Below are positions 10,769 through 20,755 of a stretch of DNA of 64,000 nt, piece after piece; position 1 is the stretch's first letter, and every line of letters starts with the position of its first letter. The position numbers were made by a program, and so were the translations under genes. The notes under the pieces were generated by a model. It saw nothing but the letters and a program-made list of their open reading frames with translations. It was not told where the DNA came from and made no database searches. The DNA is taken from the NCBI RefSeq assembly GCF_020520425.1, contig NC_079491.1, positions 5,815,143 to 5,879,142 of the forward strand, given 5' to 3'. The DNA is from Spinacia oleracea (Eukaryota > Streptophyta > Magnoliopsida > Caryophyllales > Amaranthaceae).

Positions 10769-11749
10769 TTAGATATTCAAGTTGTTCTTGTTGTCGTGGA
10801 CCTCGTTCAGGTTGTTGTTGTTGCTGTTGCTGTTGCTGTTGCTGTTGTTGTTGCTGCTGCTGTTTTTGTTGTTGTTGTTGTTGCTGCTGTTGTTGCTGCT
10901 GTTTTTGTTGTTGTTGCTGATGTTTTTGTTGTTGTTGCTGATGTTTTTGTTGTTGTTGCTGATGTTGTTGTTGTTGCTGAATGGTTGTTGAGGCAGAGGC
11001 AGCATCTTAACGAAAACCGACAACACTCCATAATTAAAATGAAAAAGGACGAGGAAGAGGAAAACACCAGTTAAAATGCTTGCAGAAACTGAGCATCTCC
11101 CAGGAAGTTCCAACAATATAATGGCAAACCCGCCAATGATCAAGAAATAGAAAACTCCTATGCCCAAAGAAGCAAATACCAAACCCCATGAACTCTTATT
11201 ACCCTTACTACTCTCATTTACGTAATCAGTTGTTGTTGCTGTTGTTGTTGTTGTTGCAAAACAATTGCTTAACATGCGCAGAAACTCCACGAAGAAGACA
11301 AGTCCAAGAAAACCGAATGTAAAGACAAATGAAGATTGCAGTAAAGGGTGTTTGAAAACGAACATAACAACTGTAACAGGAACGAAGTAAACCCAGAGAA
11401 GAAACCCAACGTAGAAACGATACATCACCCTGAAACTGTAGGTGAGAAGTTCATCATCATCCTCACTAATGTTGTGGACATCGGCCATATGCGCGTGGAA
11501 GAGTAAGCCGGCGGCGGTGAAGGGGGGATAGAAGCCGACGAATGCGAGTAGCAATACGAAGAAGACGGAGGCCCAATGACCGACGGTGGCGTCACTCAAG
11601 TGTTTGGGAAGGTATATGAGATGAAGGAGGTCGATGTAGATGTATGTGGGGAATGATATTGATATGGAAAGAGAGAGAGTTGAAAGAAGGGTGAGTATGA
11701 AGAATTTCAAAGGGGTAACTTGTGGTTTGGAGCTGTTTTCTGTTTCCAT
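10769..11749 (-). CDS. Uncharacterised six-pass membrane protein with Asn-rich C-terminal tail
   Basis: A single-exon frame of 326 residues starting METENSSKPQ. An in-frame ATG 21 codons upstream (11812) would add a Ser/Phe-rich extension. I prefer the inner start because the sequence before it is hydrophobic and low in complexity. About six hydrophobic segments are visible: FFILTLLSTLSLSISISF near the start, WASVFFVLLLAFVGFY, VGFLLWVYFVPVTVVMFVF, FVFTFGFLGLVFFVEF, FASLGIGVFYFLIIGGFAII and ILTGVFLFLVLFHFNYGVL. The last 65 or so residues are almost entirely Asn with Ser and Lys, encoded by an AAC/AGC trinucleotide tract at about 10800-10985. A short Thr run (TTTTTATTT) lies in the loop after segment 4. 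I do not recognise the family. It is probably a real gene because the frame is long and the membrane pattern regular. The tail length is likely to vary between alleles. Confidence 0.7.
   Translation of the reverse strand: METENSSKPQVTPLKFFILTLLSTLSLSISISFPTYIYIDLLHLIYLPKHLSDATVGHWASVFFVLLLAFVGFYPPFTAAGLLFHAHMADVHNISEDDDELLTYSFRVMYRFYVGFLLWVYFVPVTVVMFVFKHPLLQSSFVFTFGFLGLVFFVEFLRMLSNCFATTTTTATTTDYVNESSKGNKSSWGLVFASLGIGVFYFLIIGGFAIILLELPGRCSVSASILTGVFLFLVLFHFNYGVLSVFVKMLPLPQQPFSNNNNISNNNKNISNNNKNISNNNKNSSNNSSNNNNNKNSSSNNNSNSNSNSNNNNLNEVHDNKNNLNI
10800..10985. repeat. GTT/GCT trinucleotide microsatellite inside a coding region
   Basis: Plus-strand TTGTTGCTG triplets, with interspersed TTTTTG and CTGATG, form a roughly 185-bp compound microsatellite. 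Read on the minus strand it encodes the Asn/Ser/Lys tail of the membrane protein. A shorter GTTGTTGCT tract at about 11228-11260 encodes the Thr run of the same protein. Confidence 0.85.
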
Positions 11750-13188
11750 TCTTAACAGTTGATGGGAATTACTTAGTGAGAAGGAATTGAAGATGATGAA
11801 CAAACTACACACTTTAATTTATAGCTAGCTAGAATCCAAACCAACCCACCCATTTTCTTGTTTCAATTTGTTTTTAAGAAGGAAAGATGAAATTACCTAT
11901 CGGGTCTGAATTCCGCATGGCGATAACCCTTTGGTTGGAAGGTGCAATACTTTCCACTAGGCTAAGACTCGGGCCTACTAGAAGAGTAGAGGTAAAAAGT
12001 ATACGTAGTGTGGTTGTGAAAAAGGCTTCATCTTAAAAAAAAAAAAAAAGCATTTACGGGACCACATTTGTAAGAGGTACTACCCTGAGAACTTTAGTGA
12101 AAGATGCACTATTATTTGCATAGTGTAAGAAGCCTAAACATTACATCTATTGTGAAACAGAGGAAGAAACTACTCTGTATGATTTAAAACCTACTGTCTT
12201 CAACTTTTGACTATTTGTGCCAAGCTAATACGGAGTACTATAAATGATAAAAGTTATGGCTTTGATATTGTAAGAAAAGAAATGCTAGCTGCCTAAGCTG
12301 CATATATAGAAGAAAATAATCACAATTCACAAATATGGATAATGACTTAATGAGTAAGGCAATAAGGCATATCATCAATTTAAGGAAAATGACATACCAT
12401 AAGAAATGGAAAGATAGAAAATCAGTCATGGGAGCTTGCTTTGTGTAAAATGTAGGCAGAAATAGAAAATGTTGAAATCAAAATATACTAAATGTACAAG
12501 AGTCTCTCATGCACAAATTCACTTTAAATGGACGAATCTACAAGTGTGCTATGAATGCGATTATTAGAGTACGCAGGGTTGATTCGAGTCTGAGACTTAT
12601 TGTATAACTCAGTCTTAACTACTAAACAAAGACCTCAAACTTTCGGTAAACTTAATATAAGAAATTAAGAATCGAGGTTGTGCTGAGTATTTCATTTTAC
12701 CAAAACAAATGTGGATTCATGACTGAATTTATCGCATACTTTATTTGAAGCACATACATAAAAACTATGCTTTAAAATCCATAATGTGGATGTTATACAA
12801 TCTCTAGTTTTTTGACAAAATTGTACCAACCCAACACTATAAACGTATAAATGATAAAATGTTTGTGTTTAACATAGTAATAAAATAAATACTAGCTGCA
12901 TGTAGCACACAGCAGCTAAGAATAAGCATAGTCCAATTTTCATACTTATTAAACAGACATAACTGTTATCCTACACTAATCTGCAAAACTTAGTGAATAA
13001 CTCAAAACTCATAAGGGTTTAATACAAAGCAAACAGGCAACCTTATCAAGATTCAAGACTCGCTTCCCATGCCAAATTTCGGAAGAGCGAAGCAGGGTGG
13101 TCGTATAGTTGCAGAAATGAGCAATTTCCTTAAAAGCTCGTAAAAAAAACAGGAAAAAGAAAGACAAGCATATCAGTTGATGTACTGA
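11750..13188. other. Intergenic region between the membrane-protein and PIRL genes
   Basis: AT-rich. It probably contains the leader and promoter of the membrane-protein gene (11750 to about 12000) and the 3' untranslated part of the PIRL gene (below 13189). A tRNA-like patch at 11895-11980 and a SINE relic near 12550-12640 are the only structures seen. Confidence 0.5.
12545..12642 (-). mobile_element. Decayed tRNA-derived SINE
   Basis: The minus strand reads TTTAGTAGTTAAGACTGAG, then ACAATAAGTCTCAGACTCGA. These correspond to the box A region (CTAGTGGTTAAGACTGAG) and the box B region of the well-preserved SINE at 45216-45343. Box B has mutated from GGTTCGAAT to GACTCGAAT. No target duplication is discernible, so the copy is old. 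Confidence 0.45.
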
Positions 13189-16100
13189 TTATAGCGGCTG
13201 GTCAAGGTACGGGTCATGAGGACTTCGAGGAGATCCCAGATATTCGGAAGCTTTTGAAACAACTTCGTTAATCCTAGAAACGCTTCGTTTCAACCATCCA
13301 GTTTCCTGTGCTTCCTGTACCACTTGCCTGCTCCTTTCTTCTTCCTCCAAAAGAAGATCAGCCCATCTTTTAGCCATGAAAAGCTTCACGGCTTCAACCC
13401 CGTCTTTCACAACCTCAACGGGAGGAATAACAATAGGATTCTGTTCCAAATTCAGCTTCACCAGTTTTTCTAACCTACCAAATGAATTTGGAAGAGCATG
13501 AATCTGGTTGTTGCTCAAGTCTAGTTCTTCAAGATTAATTAGTTCGCCAAATGTTTCGGGAAGTTCCTTCATATCACTGAAATTGCCACTGAGATTTATG
13601 GTAAGAAGATTTGTCAGGTTGCCGACTGTTAGAGGAAGGCCATGGAGTTCATTGAAGTGAACATCCATGTGTTGAAGAGATTTCATCTCACCAACAGAAG
13701 TTGGAAGAGAGCGGATCTTGTTGTATTGAACTGATAGCTTTCTCAAGTTCACCAACTCAAAACCTATGTTAGTTGGTAAGTATGCTAGGTTGTTGAAACT
13801 CGCGTCCAACTCCACCAGTGACCTGAAAAAGACCAAAACTTTAAAAAGATTTCTACAGAGATGTCTTAATTTTTGGATTACTTGAATTAGAATCGAGAGA
13901 AAGAAATTACCTGCAGTTGCTGATGCTATCAGGAAGGGCAGTTAATTTGTTGCCAGAAACATTGAGGATCTTTAATTTAAGCAGCAGACCAATGGAGTCT
14001 GGTAGTGATTGCAGAGAATTGGAGGACAAATTAAACTCTTCAAGATTTTCCAGTCCAGCTATGGAGTCAGGAATAGACTACATACAAATCAAAGAATAAC
14101 ATTAAGGCATAATAAAAAAAGAGAAATACTACTGTAGATCCCAAATTTCCGCTTTCAAACATAAAACAATTCTAGAGAAAGCTATTTATCATGAGAACAA
14201 ACTTGTTTGAGAGAACTGCAGCACCAAGAAAAAGGAAGGTGGCAAAGGAAAGAGCAAAAACATTATTTGAAGATGTGAGCTAGTACAGAATATGAACAGG
14301 AAATAAAAACATCCATTTGCGTAAAGAAGCTACGAAGTATTTCAGAACTTGTACTGCAAATTTTCAAAAATAAGAAGTCACACTACATGCAGAATTGACT
14401 AACAAGTATGGCAACTTACACACAAAGAGCTACAAGTATAACGTGTATGGCGTTTATTTGGTTTATTTACACATAGATAACTACCAACAAAGACTCAAGA
14501 ACAACTTCAACATAAGAAAGAGTGAAAGAGTGATTGCACAAATAAGCTGCAGGCTGATAACAATTGGGTTAAGTATATACTTCAAATGCACCTTTCACAC
14601 TCATATCGTGAGACTTGATACCTTTAGGCTTCAGTAGGGCGAGAGCCAATATTTCTCCACAGAGGAACACACAGGTCACTAAGTAAAAAGAAACAACGAT
14701 GTGGGAAAGCTTATACTCCATCTTGTCCAATAAAGTTGATGAGCTTCTCTATCTAGCCATCCCAAAATATAGGTTTATAATTGCCCCTTAATCATGCATA
14801 GATTTTATATATGTGGGTACGTGACTAGTGAACATAAGAGAAAATATCAATGAATGCATTTCCCCTTTTTTGTATTTTCAAAGTATTAACCAACTTTATC
14901 AGATGGAGGAATAATACTTATCGATGAAGAGTCCCCTCCCCTCCCCCTACCTCTTAGACAAAACACAGTTATAAACTTTGGGATGCAATGACAGCCCCCT
15001 TATGTGCTATCACCATTCCCATTTTGAGCCATTTCGGTCCACTCCCACATTCAGACAGAAGCGAAGAACCTGAAACAAGATGGCCAACGTACTTCTCAAT
15101 TACTGGCATATCCAATCTTCCCTTCCCCCAGGTTGATGGTAAGAGAATGTATTATCAAGTAAGAATGTTGCTGAAGGCATTAACAACAGGTACAGGGGGA
15201 ACAATTTACGGAATTTGACAGCTTGTTGAAATTCTGACACTAAGTGGCAATTGATTATTCAATTCCATCTGATGTTGGACCATCAAATTAATGTTCTGCT
15301 TTAGCTTAAACGTAGAAATTTGGATTGCTTAAGATACACTGTACATGGAAGTCTACCGGGCAATGATAAAGAGGGTAAGAAGGAAGAATGAAATGGAGTC
15401 AAAACTTGAAGCAGCTATTGACTAGAATGAGTTTTCTGACACGAAGACAAACATATCTCTGAAGTATCATCCGTATCTGGATTCTTACATCTCTTAACAA
15501 TTTAGCTAAATGCTTAGATAGTTAGATGCCATGCTGATTCGCTACAAGTCAACTCCAGAAATGCAAATCAATAGGTTCTTAACAAAAGAAAAAAAAGGAA
15601 TCACTTGGGAATTAGGCCGGCAACTAGCTCTAGTATTATTCAATTATTCCACTAAACACCTATATCTATGTACCATAGTGGCATAGTCCAACGGAGTCAA
15701 ATATTCACTATTAATTGACTTTTGTGCAAAAAAGGACTAAAATACAATCATTAATCACCACAAAGTCTTCCTTCTTATTGATTGTCAAGTAGCACAGAGT
15801 TATCGCATATCCGATCAAGGTCCAAATGAAAATAGCAACTCTGTTATTGCGGAGGTAAGGTAGTGTATAGCCACCACCCTACCTTGCCACGACAGGAACC
15901 TCTTGAGAGACTTTTTAGAGGCATTAAGTTAGTAGGTCAACATACGATTCAGTTATTCACTCATCAGATTTAGAATTAGAATGAAATAAACACAAATTTG
16001 AGATTATGTGCCACATATGACCATAATACAAAAAGGGCAACAGATGAATTAGTGATCATAAACTGAAAGCCTATACGGAACTCAAGTGCATATCTTTTTG

Positions 16101-17663
16101 TCTCAACTTTCTCCAAGATCAGCTAAATCTATTCAAAAGCTCGAGGTGACAGACCAATTTGGATCTTGCTTGGTTTCAGGTTGGATTTTGGATTAGAAAC
16201 TAAATTCAAGTTTCACCAGGAAGAAATGAACTTTTGATGAAAATATTCCAAAAGTCAAAGCATGGCTTCTAACAACTCTCATCCATTAAAAAATCACCAC
16301 TAAGCACAAAATCGACCTCCTCCCTACAATCTACATATTTCCTAAACCCGATATCATTAGCTCGTCAGTCCTCAATTAATCAAAGCTAGTATGATCTAGA
16401 ACCCAGACCATACAGGACGAACTATCCCACCATAGCCTGTCTCAAAATCTCCACAGAATCAGTCTTAATTTGATAACAATACATAGATACACAAAACATA
16501 TGCATGATCCATCAATCATTTTCCCTCCCTAATTCATATTCTATGAAACCGAGCTTTTTGGTTTTGGATAGTAATTGTATTTTAGCTCGTCAGTCCTCAA
16601 TTAATCAAAGCTAGTATGATCTAGAATCCAGACCATACAGGACGAACTATCCCACCATAGATAACAATACATAGATACACAAAACATATGCATGATCCAT
16701 CAATCATTTTCCCTCCCTAATTCATATTCTATGAAACCGAGCTTTTTGGTTTTGGTGATCCATCCATACACATACACATGCAAAACAGCTAAAATACAAT
16801 TACTATCCAATAACCTAACAACAAATATACGAAGTAATTGAATTCAATGGAAAATTTCCAAATCAAAGCAATCAAAAATTCACTCACAAATTAATCAATC
16901 AATCAATCTAAGACAGAGAGAGAAGGACAGAAATCAAAACCTGGAATTGATTGCTGGACAAATTAAGAACAATAAGATGATGAAGCTTTCCAAAAGCTTC
17001 GGGAAGAATCTTCAACTTCCGCCCAGACAAATCAACCTTCTCAACATCTTCCTCCTTCAAAATCGCAGCAACTTCTTCATTCATCTCATCAATAATCTCA
17101 TCATTATTGGCGTTCTCATCATCACCATCTTCTTTCTCTCTAACAATAGTATCATAAATCTTCACGAGCTTCTCCTCGGCGCTTCGAAGCAGCTTCTCAT
17201 AAGCGTCGTGCATCTCATCAAGCTGAATTACAGCCTTATACATCATCTTTTCCCTCTCCGCCTTTTCACGGTCGCTGTCGCCTTCAGAGGGGCGGGGGGA
17301 GAGCGCGATCTCCTCAAGCTGGGAGGAGAGAGCGGCTTCAATTTCGGCGACTTTCGATTTGGCGATGTCAATTGATTCATGATCAGGGCGTTCGCCGAGG
17401 GCGGTGAGGATGGACCGGGTTTGGGAGATCTCGGAGACGGCTTCAGCCATGGCAGCCATGACTTTGGGGTCCTTGAGGTGAGGCATGGTATCGACGAGAG
17501 GGTCATGGAAGGGGGTTTCGGAGGTGGAGGCGGCGGTGGGGGAGGAGAGAGGTGGTTGTTCGATGTCGTGGGAGGGAGCGGTGGGGGAGCGGAGGGAGGC
17601 GATGGATGGGACGCGGGCCATCACGTAGGAGAGGATGGGGAAGTTTGTTGGATTTGGATCCAT
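13189..17663 (-). CDS. PIRL9: Plant intracellular Ras-group-related LRR protein (PIRL1/PIRL9 type)
   Basis: Three exons with GT-AG introns: 17663-16941, 14077-13911 and 13822-13189, encoding about 507 residues; from memory Arabidopsis PIRL9 has about 499. The N-terminus [20 protein letters not shown] is the PIRL1/PIRL9 signature. A charged, helical, coiled-coil-prone region follows (to about residue 210), then about ten leucine-rich repeats of the Ras-group type with L-P-x-x-[IF]-G-x-L spacing, for example LPDSIG, LPTSVG, LPETFG and LPNSFG. The C-terminus has the conserved [13 protein letters not shown] segment. PIRLs are cytoplasmic LRR proteins related to animal SHOC2/Sur-8. PIRL1 and PIRL9 act redundantly in Arabidopsis pollen development. 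Intron 1 (14078-16940) is large and holds a local rearrangement. Whether this is the PIRL1 or PIRL9 orthologue needs a tree. Confidence 0.93.
16357..16815. repeat. Direct duplication joined by an inverted segment, in PIRL intron 1
   Basis: The sequence from TTAGCTCGTCAGTCCTCAAT (16357) to GAGCTTTTTGGTTTTGG (about 16567) recurs from 16581 to about 16756; the second copy lacks about 45 bp in its middle. The bases that join the copies (GATAGTAATTGTATTTTAGC, about 16567-16587) are the reverse complement of a segment just downstream (about 16788-16810). A direct copy plus a short inverted join is the expected footprint of replication template switching. Confidence 0.75.
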
Positions 17664-18043
17664 GGTGGTGGATTGGTAGGTAGATAGGAAAAGAAACTGG
17701 TGGTGCTGCGGTGGCGGTGAGGTAACGGTGGCGGAGATTGGTGTTTTTATTATGTCGTGATCATTGTGTGAGGAGAGAGTGAAATAATGATGATGATAGT
17801 GGAGGAGAGATTGAGAACAAAAGGGGAATTAATTAGTCGAGAAGGGAGAATTTTTGGGGGGGATTAGTGGATTAGAGAGATAATTGTCACGTAATTAGTG
17901 GAGTAAACATGGTTTTGATGCAAATGAGTGGTGCACTTCTTTAGTTCCATATACTACTCTAATTCTCTAAATAGCCAAACCATATTTGAGGTAAAACTTA
18001 TCTGGTTACAAAGTTGACTTTTAAGGGAATAAGTGACCCAGGG
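17664..18043 (-). promoter_or_regulatory. Presumed leader and promoter region of the PIRL gene
   Basis: The sequence 5' of the PIRL start codon holds GA/CT-rich and CAC/GGTGG tracts typical of plant 5' leaders. A minus-strand TATA box is not clear-cut. The assignment rests on position only. Confidence 0.35.
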
Positions 18044-18773
18044 ATGTTCGGTTCTGTTCACCTTATTTTCACTTATTTCGGGGGAAAAAAATGAGTTCAT
18101 ATAATTTTAGATAAGATAAGTTCAGAAAAAATAAGGGTTAATCAACACCAATTCATAAATGGACTTGGTCTACACAAAATTTATTGTGGACCATGTCTTA
18201 AAATAAAGTCAACAATTTATTCCTAATTAATTTTGACATTTTATTAGGATTATTTATGGAAAAAATATCAAAATAGTGTCGTTGATACATTTGTGCTTGA
18301 ATAATGTGATTTTAAGTCACAATTCGCTTTTAAAACATAGGGATACTATACTTCAAAAAATGGTTACTACGGAGTATGTCTCAAAATTTTGGTGTTTAAT
18401 TTATTATAGTTATCATATAAACAATAAAGATCACTATGATGCTAAAAAGCGTGCTAGAGACAAATATTTATTTTGGGTCCACACTAATATTATTGTAGAC
18501 CAGGTCCATGCAAGAATAATCCGTTAATCAATACTTTGTTTTCAGTTAAGATAAGAAATATAATCCCAAATTCTTATATGAGACTGTCCTCACCATCAAC
18601 TGATGGTGAGACCAGTTCACACTTGCGAATTTAGGTATGTTACTTCTATAGTTTAGACATGTTACTTTTTTATATATAATTTATAACTAAAATAAGTTTT
18701 GATAAGTTCTAATAAATTCAAGTAAGATAAATTCAGAAAAAATTAGTGAAAATTAGTTGAATAAAACTCAACT
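18044..18773. mobile_element. Decayed Tourist-like MITE split by later insertions
   Basis: The left part (18044 to about 18141) begins GTTCTGTTCACCTTATTTTC, and the right part (from about 18672) contains AACTAAAATAAGTTTTGATA. These correspond, in order, to the left and right halves of the intact MITE at 27686-27932. The two halves are separated by about 530 bp of unrelated sequence, including the element at 18146-18522. The copy is old and its ends have drifted. Confidence 0.5.
18146..18522. mobile_element. Short TIR element with 9-bp target duplication (Mutator-like MITE)
   Basis: GTTAATCAA lies on both sides (18137-18145 and 18523-18531), a 9-bp duplication as made by Mutator-like elements. 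The inverted ends share ATGGAC(T/C)TGGTCTACA. There is no coding capacity. It sits inside the older Tourist-like copy. Confidence 0.6.
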
Positions 18774-18960
18774 TAATGTTGTAAGGTGTGTCCTTCATGT
18801 TGTAAGGTGTGTTTTATGCTTTTATGATACGAGAAATTAGTAAACTATGAAAATTTGAATTTATTTTAATGTTGGATTGATTTGGAAAGTCTAGATTAGC
18901 CTTATCTTTTACTAATACAAAATTAATAGCCTTGAAAGGGAACTCATATAACGTTTGCAT

Positions 18961-19581
18961 ATGGTGTTCAATAACAAGGACACCCCGCATATGGTCGTCA
19001 TCGAGTGTGTCCGCAGGCTGGTTGAAGATCATGACAAATATAACACCAAGGTGTATGGATGTAAGAGTCCCAACCAGAAGCGTAGCCCCAAAAAATGGAT
19101 TGCCCCCCCTGATGAAGTGGTGAAGGTAAATTGCGACGCCCATATAGGTAACGATGGCTGGGTGGGCTTGGGTATAGTGGCGCGGACGAAGGAAGGAAAG
19201 GTATTGTTTGCTGGTTGCAGGAGGATTAGAGGGGGATGGCCGATTGAGATAGCAGAATGCAAAGCAATCATCTTCGCGGTGCAATTGGTTAGGAGATACG
19301 GAGTAAAGAGCTTGATCCTGGAGTCTGACTGTCAAATTGTCATTAATAGACTTTCGAAAGGAGCTCTCTTCTTCACCGACCTCGACTCTCTAATGGGGGA
19401 TGTTTTTAGCATATGTAATGATTTTGATTTTATTAATTGGTCTCATGTTAGGAGAGATGGGAACTTTGTTGCCCACCATCTAGCTAGATTAGTGCCTCTT
19501 GGTTCAGAACAAGTTTGGGTGAATAACTGTCCTAGTGAGATTTCGCCGTATGTACTTATGGACACTTTGTCCTTAAATTAA
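18961..19581 (+). CDS. LINE-derived RNase H-like (RVT_3) domain frame
   Basis: A frame of about 206 codons runs from the first base of the insertion (ATG at 18961) to a stop just before the poly(A). It encodes a plant L1-type RNase H domain. The first strand motif VNCDAHIG carries the first catalytic Asp, IAECKAIIFAVQL the Glu, LESDCQIVINRL the second Asp, and HVRRDGNFVAHHLAR the terminal His/Asp region, with LDSLMGDV between. The same fold also occurs in stand-alone plant genes, but the flanking target duplication shows this copy arrived as a LINE end. The ATG at its very edge is coincidental. Expression is not implied, although the frame is undamaged. Confidence 0.75.
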   Translation: MVFNNKDTPHMVVIECVRRLVEDHDKYNTKVYGCKSPNQKRSPKKWIAPPDEVVKVNCDAHIGNDGWVGLGIVARTKEGKVLFAGCRRIRGGWPIEIAECKAIIFAVQLVRRYGVKSLILESDCQIVINRLSKGALFFTDLDSLMGDVFSICNDFDFINWSHVRRDGNFVAHHLARLVPLGSEQVWVNNCPSEISPYVLMDTLSLN

Positions 19582-19613
19582 TGCATGCACTAATCTTTGC
19601 CCTCAAAAAAAAA
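18961..19613 (+). mobile_element. 5'-truncated LINE insertion with perfect 15-bp target duplication
   Basis: The 15-bp sequence ATATAACGTTTGCAT lies immediately before (18946-18960) and after (19614-19628) a 653-bp insert ending in a poly(A) run. This is the standard signature of target-primed reverse transcription. Only the 3' end of the LINE is present: the RNase H domain, a short 3' untranslated tail and the A tract. The perfect duplication and open frame suggest a recent insertion. Confidence 0.85.
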
Positions 19614-19628
19614 ATATAACGTTTGCAT

Positions 19629-20034
19629 CCATCTTGCATTTAAGAAGTGGTAAAACAATTTGTCAAATTTCTTAAGATGGTAAAAGTTAACTTTTACATT
19701 TTATTATTAAGAATGAAAAATGTAAAAAGCAGCCATTGAAAAATAATCCGTTACAAGATGCTCATAACGGGACATATGACGCATCAAAATTGGCAGATAT
19801 TTTCCCACCCAAAGCGTGAAAATGGTCGGACCCTACAGGTGAGCGAAATCTCTCCACCATTAATAAGTAATTTTTTTCACTTATTTTTCATATTGGGCAA
19901 AGTTTTTCTTCGCCATTAACAATGCTCTAAGAGAGAGGTGGGAAAAAAAAAATTGCTCATGGAAAAGGATAAGTGAAAAAACGTGTAGAGATAGGGAAGG
20001 GTAGGTGAAGATATTTTGCCCATGATTAATAATA
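19629..20034. other. Intergenic spacer
   Basis: AT-rich DNA containing TTTTTCACTTATTTTTCAT-like words reminiscent of eroded MITEs. No gene is seen. Confidence 0.45.
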
Positions 20035-20433
20035 CTTCTTCCGTTCCAAAAATATCATACCATGATTAACTTCTTCCTTTCCAAAAATATCACACTATGA
20101 TTCGCACACTCCAATCTCCGTAAAACTAGATTTCGAGTCTGACTTGATCAACAGGAACGTAGTCGCTTAAGCGATCGGAGCGCTTTCCCAGTGCACGGAG
20201 CCTCAACGAGGAAGTTGACTTTACTCCTCTAACCATTAGTTTGACTCTTAATATCTTAAATCGTGTCTAAGTAAAAAATTATAAAAAATCATATTTAGAA
20301 AATATATATCGATATGAATCTAACAAGACCCACATAATTAAAATTTCATTACGTACAAATCACAAAAAATGATCAAATCGTAGTGTGAATAGTGTAAAAA
20401 ATAATTGGTGCAGTATTTTCGAAACAGAGGAAG
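20035..20433. mobile_element. Stowaway/mariner-like MITE, older copy
   Basis: The left end CTTCTTCCGTTCCAAAAATA and the right end (inverted: CTTCCTCTGTTTCGAAAATA) are terminal inverted repeats flanked by TA. The inner CCATGATT and the inverted CACTACGATT also correspond. There is no coding capacity. It lies 3' of the C2/GRAM gene. Confidence 0.6.
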
Positions 20434-20755
20434 TATCTTAATTCAGATTTGAGAACATGCTACTAAGTTAGTTGGGTAAGTTTGACTAGTAGATACATGA
20501 TTAAAGATATAACTACAAACAATTTCTAACCCAGATACAAACTAAAAAACTACAAACAATTTCCTTGATTAAAAAATGAACAAATCACTATCATTGATTC
20601 ACCAACTATGTGCTTTACATTTCAACCAAAACTACACCCTACAAAAAAAAACTAGAAAACAGAGAACTACTATAAACTCTACAGCTAATAACTGTCTATA
20701 ACAATGGTCGTTACATTTCCTCCCAGGAAAAAAGAAATAAAGAAAGAAAGAACTA

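Noticed and set aside
10782-11074. Long plus-strand frames of Leu/Val repeats
   Set aside because: They are readings of the GTT/GCT microsatellite on the wrong strand; the minus-strand frame continues into a regular membrane protein.
11895-11980. tRNA-like patch (minus strand AGCCTAGTGGAAAGTATTGC)
   Set aside because: Box A-like sequence is present but the box B position reads GGAATTCAGACC and no target duplication is visible; too weak to call a tRNA or SINE.
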